Source: Halomonas halodenitrificans DSM 735 (lineage in GTDB: Bacteria; Pseudomonadota; Gammaproteobacteria; Pseudomonadales; Halomonadaceae). From it: a DNA stretch of 64,000 nt. The DNA is taken from assembly GCF_000620045.1 (NCBI RefSeq), contig NZ_JHVH01000020.1:1-64000 (forward strand). Reading direction: 5' to 3'. How positions within the stretch are numbered: position 1 is the first letter of the stretch; every line of letters starts with the position of its first letter. The notes under the pieces are model-generated. The model was not told where the DNA came from and made no database searches. It was given only the letters and a program-made list of their open reading frames with translations. Position numbers and translations under genes: made by a program. Shown piece after piece: positions 28,005 through 37,485 of this stretch.

Positions 28005-28924
28005 ATGAGTTCATGGTCTTTAGCCTGGTGCCGCTCGCGGTGTCGATCATCATCTCGATGACCTGTGCGCTGCTCGGCAACTTCCTGGTGCTGCGCCGCC
28101 AGAGCCTGATCGGCGATGCCATCAGCCATGTGGCCCTGCCCGGTATCGTGGTCAGCTTCCTGATCACCGGCACCCTGGCGTCGTTTGCCATGATGCTCGG
28201 CGCCGGGGTCGCCGCCCTGGTGACGGTGGCGCTGATCGAGCTGATCCGGCGCCTGGGACGGGTCGAGGGCAGCGCGGCCATGGGCGTGGTATTTACCAGC
28301 CTGTTTGCCGTGGGGGTGCTGCTGCTGGAGTGGCATGGCGCCGCCGGGGTGCACCTGGACGTCGAGCATGCCCTCTACGGCAATCTGGAGAGCCTGATCT
28401 GGTTCGAGGGCGTGGGCCTCGCCGCCCTGATCGACCCGGTCGCCCTGGCCGATCTGCCGCCCCAGCTGGGGCGCGTCGCCTGGGTGGCGCTGGCGGTGGT
28501 GGCCTTCGTGATCGTCATGCGCCGCCCGCTGGTGCTGGCCAGCTTCGACCCGGATTTCGCCGCCAGCATGCGCGCCCGCCCGGCGCTGGTGGACCTGCTG
28601 CTGGTGACCCTGGTGGCGGTGGCGGCGATTGCCGCCTTCGAGGCGGTGGGCTCGATCATCGTGATCGCCATGTTCATCTGCCCGGCCGCCGCCGCCCGGC
28701 TGATGACCAATCGCCTCGGCGCCCAGATCGCCTGGAGCCAGTGTTTCGCCCTGCTGGCGGCGGTGGCCGGCTACCTGCTGGCCGGCGAGGCGCCGCTCTG
28801 GCTGGGCTTCGAGGTCTCGCTCAGCGCCGCGGGGATGATCGCGACCGTGGCGGGCCTGATCCTGCTTGCCGCCTGCCTGTTCGGCCCCTGCCGGGCGCGT
28901 ACCGGCGCGGCGCAGCATGACTGA
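28001..28924 (+). CDS. Mn/Zn-type ABC permease, second subunit
   Basis: This is an ABC-3 family membrane protein of 307 residues without the extra C-terminal module of its neighbour. NFLVLRRQSLIGDAISHVALPGIV and SIIVIAMFICPAAAARL are the family landmarks. The start overlaps the previous stop as ATGA. Two different permeases suggest a heterodimeric channel, as in MntCD/SitCD systems. It is the last gene of the operon, and the gap of about 100 bases before the MscS gene shows no clear terminator. Confidence 0.93.
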   Translation: MNEFMVFSLVPLAVSIIISMTCALLGNFLVLRRQSLIGDAISHVALPGIVVSFLITGTLASFAMMLGAGVAALVTVALIELIRRLGRVEGSAAMGVVFTSLFAVGVLLLEWHGAAGVHLDVEHALYGNLESLIWFEGVGLAALIDPVALADLPPQLGRVAWVALAVVAFVIVMRRPLVLASFDPDFAASMRARPALVDLLLVTLVAVAAIAAFEAVGSIIVIAMFICPAAAARLMTNRLGAQIAWSQCFALLAAVAGYLLAGEAPLWLGFEVSLSAAGMIATVAGLILLAACLFGPCRARTGAAQHD

Positions 28925-29027
28925 TTTCGACGGGTGGACGGCGCGGCGAGCATGGGGTGTACTGCCACTGGGCCCGGCCCGGCATGGCCGGGTGGGAGAT
29001 GCCTTGGCCTGGTAGGGAGGGGTCGAT

Positions 29028-30725
29028 ATGAGACGCTGTCTTGCTTGGTGCCTGCTGCTGTTCGGCCTGTCGATGGCCGGCGCGTCGGCGGGGCAATCCT
29101 CCGAGAGTGGCGGGGGCCGCTGGTTTTCCGTCGAGGCGATCAACAGCGGGCTCGGCGAGCCGCCTGAAGAGGTGCGCCGTCAAACGCCCCGTGGGGCGCT
29201 GCGTAGCTTCTTTACCCTGACCGGGGAGGAGAACTACTCGGCGGCGGCACACCTGCTCAATCTCGCCGATCTGCCGGCGACGGAGCAGGCCGCCCGGGGC
29301 AGCGAGCTGGCGCGCCAACTGGCCTCGGTGCTGCGGCGGGGGGACTGGCTGCAGCCCTCGGACCTCTCCAGCCGGCGCGATGCCATGGTCGAGGATATGT
29401 CGGGTCAGCACCCCCGGACGGGGCAGACGCGTCGCAACCTTCTGCTCTCCTCGCTGGAGGCCGAGGGCGAGTCCCACGCGATTCGCATCGCCCGCTACCG
29501 GGCCGGCGAACGGGAGCCGGTGTGGCTGATCACCCCCGATACGCTGGCGTTTATTCCCGTGCTGTACGAGACCTATGGGTCCTCCTGGATCGAGCGGCAC
29601 ATTCCCGAGCGGTTCCAGCGCTCGCTGGGCATGCTGCGGTTATGGGAGTGGCTGGCGATTCCCGTCTTCCTGGGGGTGATCGGCCTGCTGGGATGGGCGG
29701 TGTATCGGCTGACCGAGGCCCTGGCTCGCCGGCTGCCGGCGGGCACGGCGAAGCGCTTCGTGCATCGAATACCGGCACCGCTGACCTTTATCGCCATGTC
29801 GCTGATGGCCCAGGTGCTGCTGGACGGCGTGGTGTCGTTCTCCGGTGTCGCGACCGCCGGCTTGCGCATCCTGCTGATCGTGATCATGGCCTGGGGCATG
29901 GGGCTCGCCGCCCTGCGCCTGGTGGACACCTTCCTGCACCGAATGACCCGGCGCCTGGTGGGGGAGATCGACGACACCCGCCACCGGGATGAGCGCAAGC
30001 TGCTCACCTCGCTCTACGCGCTCAGGCGCGGCATCATCCTGGTCACGGTCGTCGCCGTGGCGCTCTATATCCTGGCGGAGATCGACCTGTTCGGCACCCT
30101 TGGCCTGTCGTTGCTGGCCTCGGCCAGCGTGCTCACGGTGCTGGTGGGTATCGCCGGCCAGGCGGTGCTGGGCAATATTCTCTCCTCCTTCCAGGTGTCC
30201 CTGGCCAAGCCGATCCGGATGGGGGACCTGGTCGTGTTCGAGGGGCAGTGGTGCTATGTCGAGGGCATCTTCTACACCTTTATTCGCCTGCGCAGCTGGG
30301 ATGGACGGCGCCTGATCGTGCCGGTCAAGCACTTCGTCTCGCAGCCCTTTCAGAACCTGTCGGCCAAGGATGCGCGCCTCTATGGCCAGGTGGTGCTGAC
30401 CCTGCACGTCAGTGCCGATATCGAGTGCCTGCGCCAGCGCTTTATCGAGCTGGCCGAGCAGGAACCGGATGTGGTCGAGCCGGACAAGCTGTGCTGCTAC
30501 GCGACGGCCCAGCGCGAGGCGACGATCGAGGTGAGGTGCTATCTGATGACACGGGAGCCTGTAGGCGGCTGGGTCGCCGAGAACAACCTGCGCGAGAAGC
30601 TGCTGGCCTTTATCCGCGACGAGCATCCCGAATGGTGGCCCCGTGAGGTGGTCGCCATCGGCCGCCACGATGTGGCCCTCGCCGAGGGCGCCGCCGCGAA
30701 CAGTGGCCGCCCCGGCCAGCCCTGA
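29028..30725 (+). CDS. MscS-family mechanosensitive channel with periplasmic N-terminal domain
   Basis: The protein is 565 residues. A signal peptide (LAWCLLLFGLSMAGASAG) and about 180 periplasmic residues precede four or five transmembrane helices. The MscS pore and beta domain follow: ASVLTVLVGIAGQAVLGNILSSFQVSLAKPIRMGDLVVFEG is the conserved pore-lining and linker block, and RLIVPVKHFVSQPFQNLS belongs to the beta domain. It opens under membrane tension to release solutes at osmotic downshock, which fits a halophile. The ATG follows GGGAGGGG. It differs from the small E. coli MscS by the large N-terminal part. Confidence 0.92.
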   Translation: MRRCLAWCLLLFGLSMAGASAGQSSESGGGRWFSVEAINSGLGEPPEEVRRQTPRGALRSFFTLTGEENYSAAAHLLNLADLPATEQAARGSELARQLASVLRRGDWLQPSDLSSRRDAMVEDMSGQHPRTGQTRRNLLLSSLEAEGESHAIRIARYRAGEREPVWLITPDTLAFIPVLYETYGSSWIERHIPERFQRSLGMLRLWEWLAIPVFLGVIGLLGWAVYRLTEALARRLPAGTAKRFVHRIPAPLTFIAMSLMAQVLLDGVVSFSGVATAGLRILLIVIMAWGMGLAALRLVDTFLHRMTRRLVGEIDDTRHRDERKLLTSLYALRRGIILVTVVAVALYILAEIDLFGTLGLSLLASASVLTVLVGIAGQAVLGNILSSFQVSLAKPIRMGDLVVFEGQWCYVEGIFYTFIRLRSWDGRRLIVPVKHFVSQPFQNLSAKDARLYGQVVLTLHVSADIECLRQRFIELAEQEPDVVEPDKLCCYATAQREATIEVRCYLMTREPVGGWVAENNLREKLLAFIRDEHPEWWPREVVAIGRHDVALAEGAAANSGRPGQP

Positions 30726-30742
30726 TATCTCATAAAGAGAAC

Positions 30743-32431
30743 ATGTCGAATATGCCCCAGCATGATAGAGCCAAGAGGATTCGTCCCGCCGCCACCCTGG
30801 CGTTGGTGCGTGATGGCGAGACGGGCCTGGAAGTATTGCTGCTTCAGCGCACCTGGCAGGCGGCCTTTCTCCCCGGCTACCACGTCTTTCCGGGTGGCGC
30901 GGTGGATGCGGGAGACGCCGATCTGCGGGCCCTGGTCGAAGGGCGCGATGACGCCGAGATAAGCCAGGTGCTGAGCCTGGATGAGGGCGGCGTTGATTAC
31001 ATGATTGCGGCTCTGCGCGAGTGCCTGGAGGAGGCGGGGGTATTACTGGCCCGGGATGCCGAGGGCGCGCTGCCGACGGGGAGGCATCCCGTTCTTGCCG
31101 AGGGGCGTGAGGCCCTGCGTCGTGAACGGACAAGCTTTGGGGCACTGTGCGAGCATCACGGCCTGCGTCTGCCCCTGGACCGTCTTGCCCATCTGGGACG
31201 TTGGGTGACGCCGCCGGGGCCGCCACGGCGCTTCGATACCCATTTCTTTGTGGCCCTGGCGCCGCCGGGGCAGTGTGTCGTCCCGGACGGCAGCGAGATC
31301 ATCGACCACGCCTGGGTCAGCGTGGCGCACGCCCTGCAGGCCCATCGGAGGGGGGAGATGGCGCTGAGCTATCCCACCCTGCGTACCCTGCGACTGATCG
31401 GTGATTTCCCCACCGCCGAGTCACTGCTGCGTCACGGTCACGCCAATCCGCCGACGCCGCGGCCCGGTCGTCCCTGGCCGGCACAGCGACAGGGAGAGGC
31501 CTGCCAGGTGGAGCCGGATGCGCCGGCCTATGCCGAGGTGCGTCGTCTCGATCCCGATCGGTATGCCACGGCCAGCGCCGAGATCGTGCCCGGCCGGGCG
31601 GTGACCCTGGCCCCGGGGGTGATCCGGGTGACCGCTCCCAACCCCGGCGCCATGACCGGCCCCGGTACCAACAGCTATCTGCTCGGCGACGGCCGGGAGC
31701 ACCTGGTGATCGACCCCGGTCCTGAAGACCCCGGGCATCTGGAGCGTTTGCTGACCCTGGCCGGCGGGCACATCTCCCGTGTGCTGGTGACCCATACCCA
31801 TATCGACCACTCACCGGGAGCCGCCTGGCTCAAGGCCCGCACCGGCGCCCGGCTGGTTGGCCTGCCGCCACCGGCCGGAGCCGGCCAGGACGCCGCCTTC
31901 GTGCCCGACTATCGCCCGCGGCACGGTGAGCGCATCGCGACACCGGCGGGTACGCTCAAGGTGCTGCACACCCCGGGCCATGCCTCGAATCACCTCTGTT
32001 ATCTGCTGGAGTCGCAGCGCCTGCTCTTCTCGGGGGATCAGGTCATGCAGGGCTCCACCGTGGTGATCAACCCGCCGGACGGCGATATGGCCGCCTATAT
32101 CACGGCCCTGAGCGCCCTGGGCGAGGAAGCGTTCGATACCATAGCCCCGGGCCACGGCTTCTTGATCGGTGAGGCCCATGGTGCCATCGATTTCCTGATC
32201 ACCCATCGCCTGGCCCGCGAACACAAGGTGCGTTTGGCGCTGTCGCGCCATGGGCCGGTGTCCCTGGAGACATTGACGCGGCTGGCCTATGACGACGTGC
32301 CTGAAGCGAAACAGGGACTGGCAACACGCTCGGCGCTGGCCCACCTGCTCAAGCTGGAAGCGGAGGAGCGGGCCATGCAATCCGAGAATGGCTGGGCCAG
32401 CGGTGAAGCCTTGTCGAGTCTCGTCCACTGA
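30743..32431 (+). CDS. Nudix hydrolase fused to LACTB2-like metallo-beta-lactamase
   Basis: The protein is 562 residues with two enzymes in one chain. Residues 10 to about 230 are a Nudix domain: FLPGYHVFPGGAVD and, after an insertion, AALRECLEEAGV make up a stretched Nudix box. WVTPPGPPRRFDTHFFVA is typical of the NUDT19/CoA-type group. Residues about 270-550 are an MBL domain: GPGTNSYLL, THTHIDHSPGA, HTPGHASNHLCY, FSGDQVMQG and a final winged-helix LACTB2-like tail. The first may cut CoA or nucleoside diphosphates; the second may be a ribonuclease or hydrolase. Substrates are not deducible. Confidence 0.88.
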   Translation: MSNMPQHDRAKRIRPAATLALVRDGETGLEVLLLQRTWQAAFLPGYHVFPGGAVDAGDADLRALVEGRDDAEISQVLSLDEGGVDYMIAALRECLEEAGVLLARDAEGALPTGRHPVLAEGREALRRERTSFGALCEHHGLRLPLDRLAHLGRWVTPPGPPRRFDTHFFVALAPPGQCVVPDGSEIIDHAWVSVAHALQAHRRGEMALSYPTLRTLRLIGDFPTAESLLRHGHANPPTPRPGRPWPAQRQGEACQVEPDAPAYAEVRRLDPDRYATASAEIVPGRAVTLAPGVIRVTAPNPGAMTGPGTNSYLLGDGREHLVIDPGPEDPGHLERLLTLAGGHISRVLVTHTHIDHSPGAAWLKARTGARLVGLPPPAGAGQDAAFVPDYRPRHGERIATPAGTLKVLHTPGHASNHLCYLLESQRLLFSGDQVMQGSTVVINPPDGDMAAYITALSALGEEAFDTIAPGHGFLIGEAHGAIDFLITHRLAREHKVRLALSRHGPVSLETLTRLAYDDVPEAKQGLATRSALAHLLKLEAEERAMQSENGWASGEALSSLVH

Positions 32432-32567
32432 AGCGATGGCGCATGACGCGGCTGTAGTGACTGGCGGCCTTGCGGGGCCTCTTCCAGACTGATAGGGGTC
32501 ATCTGTCTGCCGGGTAGGGACCCGGCAGCGGGCTCGCCACGTGGGTCACGGATCACAGGAGCCTTTC

Positions 32568-34112
32568 ATGAACCAGCCGATCATCGCCGACAACAAGCCT
32601 AAAAACGTCATGTTGGAGAAGGGCAAGGAGTACGCCTTCTGCCGCTGTGGCCGCTCCAGCGACCAGCCGTTCTGTGATGGTTCCCACCAGGGGACCGGTT
32701 TCACGCCGCTGATCTTTACCGCCGAACAGGACGGCGAGACCTATCTCTGTCAGTGCAAGCAGACGGGCAATGCCCCCTATTGCGATGGTACCCACCAGAA
32801 TTTCAGCAAGGAGCAGGTGGGGCAGGAGGCGCCGGCACCCGAAAAAACGCGCGGCGACCGGATGCCGGAGGCCAAGGCCACCGAGGAGGAGCCCACGGTG
32901 GCGCTGATCCACCGCCTGGCCCGGGAGGGGCTGGACGGCGTCGGGCCGCAGGGACCCATCGACGCCATGGGCGTGCCGCGCCACGGCCTGCCCGACTGGA
33001 ACGACCTGCAGATCATGACGGCGCAGCTGGCCACTCGGCCGCTGCTCGATGACGTCCCGGTCGCGACCCGGCTGGTGGTCGGCCCCGAGGCGCAGAAGCC
33101 GCTGACCCTGGAGATGCCGCTGCTGGTCTCCGACATGAGCTTCGGGGCCCTCTCCGAGGAGGCCAAGATCGCCCTGGCGCGGGGTGCCGAGCGCGCGGGT
33201 ACCGGCATCTGTTCCGGCGAGGGCGGCATGCTGCCCGAGGAGCAGGCCGAGAACTCCCGCTACTTCCATGAACTGGCCAGCGGTCGGTTCGGCTTCGACG
33301 AGGGCCTGCTCGCGAAAGTGCAGGCGTTCCACTTCAAGGGCGGCCAGGCGGCCAAGACCGGCGCCGGGGGCTATCTGCCCGGCAGCAAGGTGTCGGCCAG
33401 GATCGCCGAGGTACGAGGCCTGAAGGAGGGGGAGCCCGCCGTGTCACCGGCGACCTTCGAGAACCTGCACTCGGTCGACGATTTTCGCCGCTGTGCCGAC
33501 CGGGTGCGCGAGATCACCGGGGGGATCCCGATAGGCTTCAAGCTCAGCGCCAACCATATCGAGCGCGATATCCAGTTCGCCCTCGACGCCGGCGCCGACT
33601 ACCTGATCCTCGATGGCCGCGGCGGTGGCACCGGGGCGGCGCCCCTGATGTTCCGCGACCATATCAGCGTGCCCACCATTCCGGCCCTGGCCCGGGCGCG
33701 ACGCTACCTGGACGACGAGGGCGCCAGCGGGCGCGTGACCCTGATCGTTACCGGCGGACTGCGCCTGCCCATGGACTTCGTCAAGGCCCTGGCGCTGGGG
33801 GCCGACGGGGTCGCCCTGGCCAACAGCGCCATGCAGTCCATCGGCTGTGTGGCGGCGCGGATCTGCCATACCAACAACTGCCCGGCGGGAATCGCGACCC
33901 AACGCGGCGACCTGCGTCAGCGTCTCGATGTCGACCGCTCCGCCGCTCAGCTCGAACGCTTCCTGCAGGCCTCGGTGGCACTGATGCAGGTGATGGCGAG
34001 GGCCTGTGGCCACGCCAGCCTGGCCGATTTCGGCGTCGACGACCTGGCCACCTGGAAGCACGAGATGGCCCGGCTCAGCGGCGTCCGCTTCGCCGGCCTG
34101 TTGCCGCTCTAG
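32568..34112 (+). CDS. CDGSH iron-sulfur protein fused to FMN-binding glutamate-synthase-like domain
   Basis: The protein is 514 residues. Two CDGSH motifs at the N-terminus (FCRCGRSSDQPFCDGSH and LCQCKQTGNAPYCDGTH) should each hold a [2Fe-2S] cluster. A GltS-type FMN barrel follows: MPLLVSDMSFGALSEEAKIAL, GICSGEGGMLPEE, KTGAGGYLPGSKVS, DGRGGGTGAAP, VTGGLRLPMDFVKALALGADG and the cysteine-rich HTNNCPAGIATQ. No glutaminase domain is present, so it is not a full glutamate synthase. It probably is an FMN oxidoreductase fed by the CDGSH part. The ATG at 32568 has AGGAG seven bases before it. Its TAG stop lies within a CTAG shared with the stop of the convergent SIMPL gene. Confidence 0.88.
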   Translation: MNQPIIADNKPKNVMLEKGKEYAFCRCGRSSDQPFCDGSHQGTGFTPLIFTAEQDGETYLCQCKQTGNAPYCDGTHQNFSKEQVGQEAPAPEKTRGDRMPEAKATEEEPTVALIHRLAREGLDGVGPQGPIDAMGVPRHGLPDWNDLQIMTAQLATRPLLDDVPVATRLVVGPEAQKPLTLEMPLLVSDMSFGALSEEAKIALARGAERAGTGICSGEGGMLPEEQAENSRYFHELASGRFGFDEGLLAKVQAFHFKGGQAAKTGAGGYLPGSKVSARIAEVRGLKEGEPAVSPATFENLHSVDDFRRCADRVREITGGIPIGFKLSANHIERDIQFALDAGADYLILDGRGGGTGAAPLMFRDHISVPTIPALARARRYLDDEGASGRVTLIVTGGLRLPMDFVKALALGADGVALANSAMQSIGCVAARICHTNNCPAGIATQRGDLRQRLDVDRSAAQLERFLQASVALMQVMARACGHASLADFGVDDLATWKHEMARLSGVRFAGLLPL

Positions 34113-34819
34113 TCGAGGTAATACTCGATGGTGGTGACGACCCTGACGGTCTTGATCGGCTGCTGCTCTTCGGAGGTGCCTGCCGCCTGGTCGCGAGCGC
34201 GTATTTCAAATACCCCCTGATTGGCGCGACGCAGGGTGCCGATCCTGGCATTGGCGTCGTGGGCAAACTGTTCGGCCGAATCCCGGGCCGCCGCCGTGGC
34301 TTCGGCGATCATCTCCGGCTTGATCTCGTTCAGGCGGTTGAACAGATAGATCGGGCCGCTGGGACCGTAGTTCGAGGAGAGCACCACGCCGGCGTCGAGC
34401 AATTCACCCACCGCCTGGGCGGTGTCACGAATCTGCTCGATCTCGGTGCTGCGTACCATCAGGGTCTGGTTGATGATGAAGCGCTGTTCGGCATCGCCGC
34501 TGCTATAGGGATCGGCGGCGGTGTCGTTGACGTTGAGGCGCTGCAGCTCGACTTTCCGAGCATCGATGCCATGGTCTTCGATAAAGGCCAGGATGGCCTC
34601 GCGGCTGGTGCGGGCCTCTTCCCGGGCCTGCTCCAGGGTCGTGCCTGAGGCCACGAAATGCAGCGGCCAGAGGGCGAGATCCGCCTTGACCTCCCGCTCG
34701 GCCAGCCCCTTGACGGTGACATAGCGGTCGCCGGTACGCAGGTCGGTAAGACCATCGCCAATGAATGAAGCCGCCACGATGGTGGCGACGGCGAGAATCA
34801 AGGCAGAAAAGACCTTCAT
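34109..34819 (-). CDS. SIMPL-domain (DUF541) periplasmic protein
   Basis: The protein is 236 residues with an N-terminal hydrophobic signal or anchor (KVFSALILAVATIVAASFIG). YVTVKGLAEREVKADLALWPL opens the SIMPL domain. FIINQTLMVRST, LFNRLNEIKPEMIAEATAAARDSAEQFA and a last VRVVTTIEYYLD complete it. This is a YggE-like family of oligomeric periplasmic proteins, linked in E. coli to oxidative stress. The function here is unknown. GGGAG lies before the ATG at 34819. Confidence 0.88.
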   Translation of the reverse strand: MKVFSALILAVATIVAASFIGDGLTDLRTGDRYVTVKGLAEREVKADLALWPLHFVASGTTLEQAREEARTSREAILAFIEDHGIDARKVELQRLNVNDTAADPYSSGDAEQRFIINQTLMVRSTEIEQIRDTAQAVGELLDAGVVLSSNYGPSGPIYLFNRLNEIKPEMIAEATAAARDSAEQFAHDANARIGTLRRANQGVFEIRARDQAAGTSEEQQPIKTVRVVTTIEYYLD

Positions 34820-34910
34820 GATGACTCCCTCAACGTAAGAATGTCCCCGGTCGGGAACGCCAGATGATACACAAACCATCCCGGGCTAAAGATGCCCCAG
34901 GGCGTAGATA

Positions 34911-34941
34911 CAAGAAAGGAGGCACCCGACCGGGTGCCTCC
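34911..34941 (-). terminator. Intrinsic terminator after the BCCT gene
   Basis: A ten-base stem (GGAGGCACCC / GGGTGCCTCC) with a four-base loop spans 34918-34941. On the minus strand it is followed by TTTCTTG. It lies about 30 bases past the BCCT stop and also separates that gene from the SIMPL gene. Confidence 0.88.
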
Positions 34942-34970
34942 CTTGCATGATGCCGATCGTCGCAGGCGAA

Positions 34971-36560
34971 TCAGCTGGTCTTGGCGGTAGCCATCGAGCG
35001 AGGCGGTACAACGCCCTGCTCGCGTGCCATGGCGTAGGCGGCCTGGGGGCCGGCCCACAGCGAGGGCAACAGCACCAGCGAGACGGGAATCGCGGTGATC
35101 ACGATAAACTGCTGCAGCGCACCGATCTGTCCGGCGCCCATATAGAGCAGGATACCCGCCATCACTGCCATGGCGAGGCCCCAGAAGGCGCGGACTATCG
35201 GGCTCGGTGCATCGTGGCCGGCGCATACCACGGCGATGGCGTAGCTCATGGAGTCGCCGGTGGTCGCCACGAAGATGCTGGTCAGCAGCAGGATGGCCAA
35301 TGCCATCATGGAGCCACCCGGCAGGGCCTGGGCCACGGTCAGGGTCGCCACGTCGAACTGGAAGTTGTTCAGTGCTTCGGTGAGGTCGATCGCCCCGATC
35401 AGCTGGTAGTGGATGCCGGAACCGCCCAGCAGGGTAAACCAGATGGTGGTAGCGACCGGCGCCATCACCGCCACGGCCAGGATCATCTCGCGAATGGTAC
35501 GCCCGCGAGAGATGCGCGCCACGAAGATGGCCATCAGCGGTGCATAGCCGATAAACCAGGCGAAGAAGAATACCGTCCACCACTGCATCCACCAGGCCGG
35601 CGCGGTCTCGGCGCTCATGGTGGCCATGCTGAAGAACGATGACAGGTACTCGCCGAAGCCCTGGCTGAAGGCGTTGACCAGATACAGGGTCGGGCCGGCG
35701 ATCAGGATCACCGCGGCAATCGCCAGGGCCAGGAAGACGTTGAAGCGTGACAGGATCTGGATGCCCTTGTGCACGCCGGTCATGGCCGAGGTGATGTAGA
35801 CCCCCGCCAGCACCACCAGGATGCCGAGCTTGGTGCCATAGCCTTCGCTGACGCCGAATATCTCATGCAGGCCGAAGCTCACCTGGGTGGCGAGAAAGCC
35901 GATCGGGCCGACGGTGCCGGCGACCACCGCGATCACGCAGCAGGCGTCTACCACGCTGCCCAGGGCGCCGCGCATGATGCGTTCGCCGAATACCGGGTAG
36001 AGCAGGGTACGCGGCTGGAGCGGCTGGCCCTTCACATAGTGGGCATGAGCCAGTACAAGAGCACTCAAGGTGCCCAGCACCGCCCAGGCCAGAAAGCCCC
36101 AGTGCATGAACGACTGGGCCAGGGCGCCGGCGACGGCATCGGCGGTGCCCGGCTCGGTATCGAAGGCCGGCGGGGTCACCACGAAGTGATAGATGGGCTC
36201 ACCGGCGGCAAAGAAGACGCCACCACCGGCCAGCAGGGTACACATGATCATCGCCAGCCACTTGAAGGTGCCGATCTGAGGGCTGTCGAGATTCCCGACC
36301 CGGGCGCTGGCCGCCGGCGAGATGGCGACGCCGATGGCGATCAGGAAGGTCAGCAGCAGCAGAAGCTGGAAGTAGGTACCCAGGGTCACGGCCGTCCAGG
36401 CGAAGCCGGCGCTGATGCCATTGGCCACCATGTCGATGTCGTAAATCGACAGACCGATGAAGGCGACGATGAAGCCGACCGTCAGCAGCAGCACAATGGG
36501 GTCGCCCAGATACGACAGTGCCGAGCTTCGCGTGGAAGCGGAGGGAGGATTCGGAGGCAT
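34971..36560 (-). CDS. BCCT-family betaine/choline/carnitine-type transporter
   Basis: This is a sodium- or proton-coupled carrier of trimethylammonium osmolytes or related compounds. The protein is 529 residues with about twelve helices. Near its middle is the BCCT core WWTVFFFAWFIGYAPLMAIFVARISRGRTIREMI, containing the conserved tryptophans of the binding site. GEPIYHFVVTPP and TGVHKGIQILSRFN are further landmarks. The tail after the last helix is short, so it probably lacks the osmosensing domain of BetP. The ATG at 36560 is chosen because conservation begins there; no clear ribosome-binding site is visible. The substrate is not certain. Confidence 0.92.
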   Translation of the reverse strand: MPPNPPSASTRSSALSYLGDPIVLLLTVGFIVAFIGLSIYDIDMVANGISAGFAWTAVTLGTYFQLLLLLTFLIAIGVAISPAASARVGNLDSPQIGTFKWLAMIMCTLLAGGGVFFAAGEPIYHFVVTPPAFDTEPGTADAVAGALAQSFMHWGFLAWAVLGTLSALVLAHAHYVKGQPLQPRTLLYPVFGERIMRGALGSVVDACCVIAVVAGTVGPIGFLATQVSFGLHEIFGVSEGYGTKLGILVVLAGVYITSAMTGVHKGIQILSRFNVFLALAIAAVILIAGPTLYLVNAFSQGFGEYLSSFFSMATMSAETAPAWWMQWWTVFFFAWFIGYAPLMAIFVARISRGRTIREMILAVAVMAPVATTIWFTLLGGSGIHYQLIGAIDLTEALNNFQFDVATLTVAQALPGGSMMALAILLLTSIFVATTGDSMSYAIAVVCAGHDAPSPIVRAFWGLAMAVMAGILLYMGAGQIGALQQFIVITAIPVSLVLLPSLWAGPQAAYAMAREQGVVPPRSMATAKTS

Positions 36561-36709
36561 GGGGAAATGCTCTAGTTGTGAGAATGATGGCACAGGGAGA
36601 GGGGAGTGCCGACCAGAGCGAACGGATTCTAGCAACCTTTTACTTAGGTCTAAAGGGGAATGGCACAATGGGTGTTCCACCATGACGTCGATGGACCAAC
36701 GAGAATTGC

Positions 36710-37387
36710 ATGTTTAACGACACTTCACCGGGTCGCCGCTGGTACGCGATGATGATCGCCGCCATGCTGTTGATGGCCGGCTATCTATTTGTCTGGCACT
36801 CGCCCGAACTGGCCGCTGTGCAGCGCTGGGCTACCGAGGCCTCCCAGCATCCCGCGGTGATCGTCGCGGTGATCCTGATCATGGCGGTCACCCTGACGAT
36901 AGGGCTTTCCAGCAGCATCGGGCTGTGGCTGATCGCCCCCTTCTATACGCCGCTGGCTGCCACCCCGATGCTGACGCTGGGCAGCGTGGTGGGCTCCCTG
37001 GGCGCCTATTATCTCTCCTCTCGCCTCGGCGAACGGTGGGCGTCAAGGGGCTTCGCCGGCAGGATAATGGGCAAGTTCGAGGCGCGCGGTGATTTCCTGA
37101 CCCAGTGCGCCCTGCGCATGCTGCCGGGGTTTCCCCACACCGTGATCAATGTCGCCGCAGGCCTGCTGCGCCTGCCGCTGGTCACCTTCGTGATGGCGGC
37201 GACTCTCGGCCTGGGGGTGAAATGGGCGGTCTACTCCAGCGCCATCTACGGCGCCCTGGAAGCGGTAGAAAACGAGGAGGCAATCAGCTTCAGCGTGCTT
37301 CTGCCGCTGATAGCGCTCACCCTGATGCTGCTCGTGGGGGCCTGGCTACGGCGCCGGTTCGAGGCCCGAAACGCCCCGCGAAACTAG
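36710..37387 (+). CDS. TVP38/TMEM64 (VTT-domain) membrane protein
   Basis: The protein is 225 residues with about five or six hydrophobic segments. The VTT/DedA core is visible as GLWLIAPFYTPLAATPMLTLGSVVGSLGAYYLSSRLGERWA, then FEARGDFLTQCALRMLPGFPHTVINVAAGLLRLP with the essential Arg-x-x-Pro motif. Relatives act in lipid scrambling or proton-dependent membrane maintenance. It is transcribed divergently from the BCCT gene across about 150 bases. Confidence 0.88.
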   Translation: MFNDTSPGRRWYAMMIAAMLLMAGYLFVWHSPELAAVQRWATEASQHPAVIVAVILIMAVTLTIGLSSSIGLWLIAPFYTPLAATPMLTLGSVVGSLGAYYLSSRLGERWASRGFAGRIMGKFEARGDFLTQCALRMLPGFPHTVINVAAGLLRLPLVTFVMAATLGLGVKWAVYSSAIYGALEAVENEEAISFSVLLPLIALTLMLLVGAWLRRRFEARNAPRN

Positions 37388-37485
37388 GACGGCCTATCCC
37401 GGTTCCCGCGCATCGACAACATGAATATCACCCGACGTGGATCGCCGAGGCAGATGGCCCTCGGCATGCTGAGGCGTTCCTGGTC

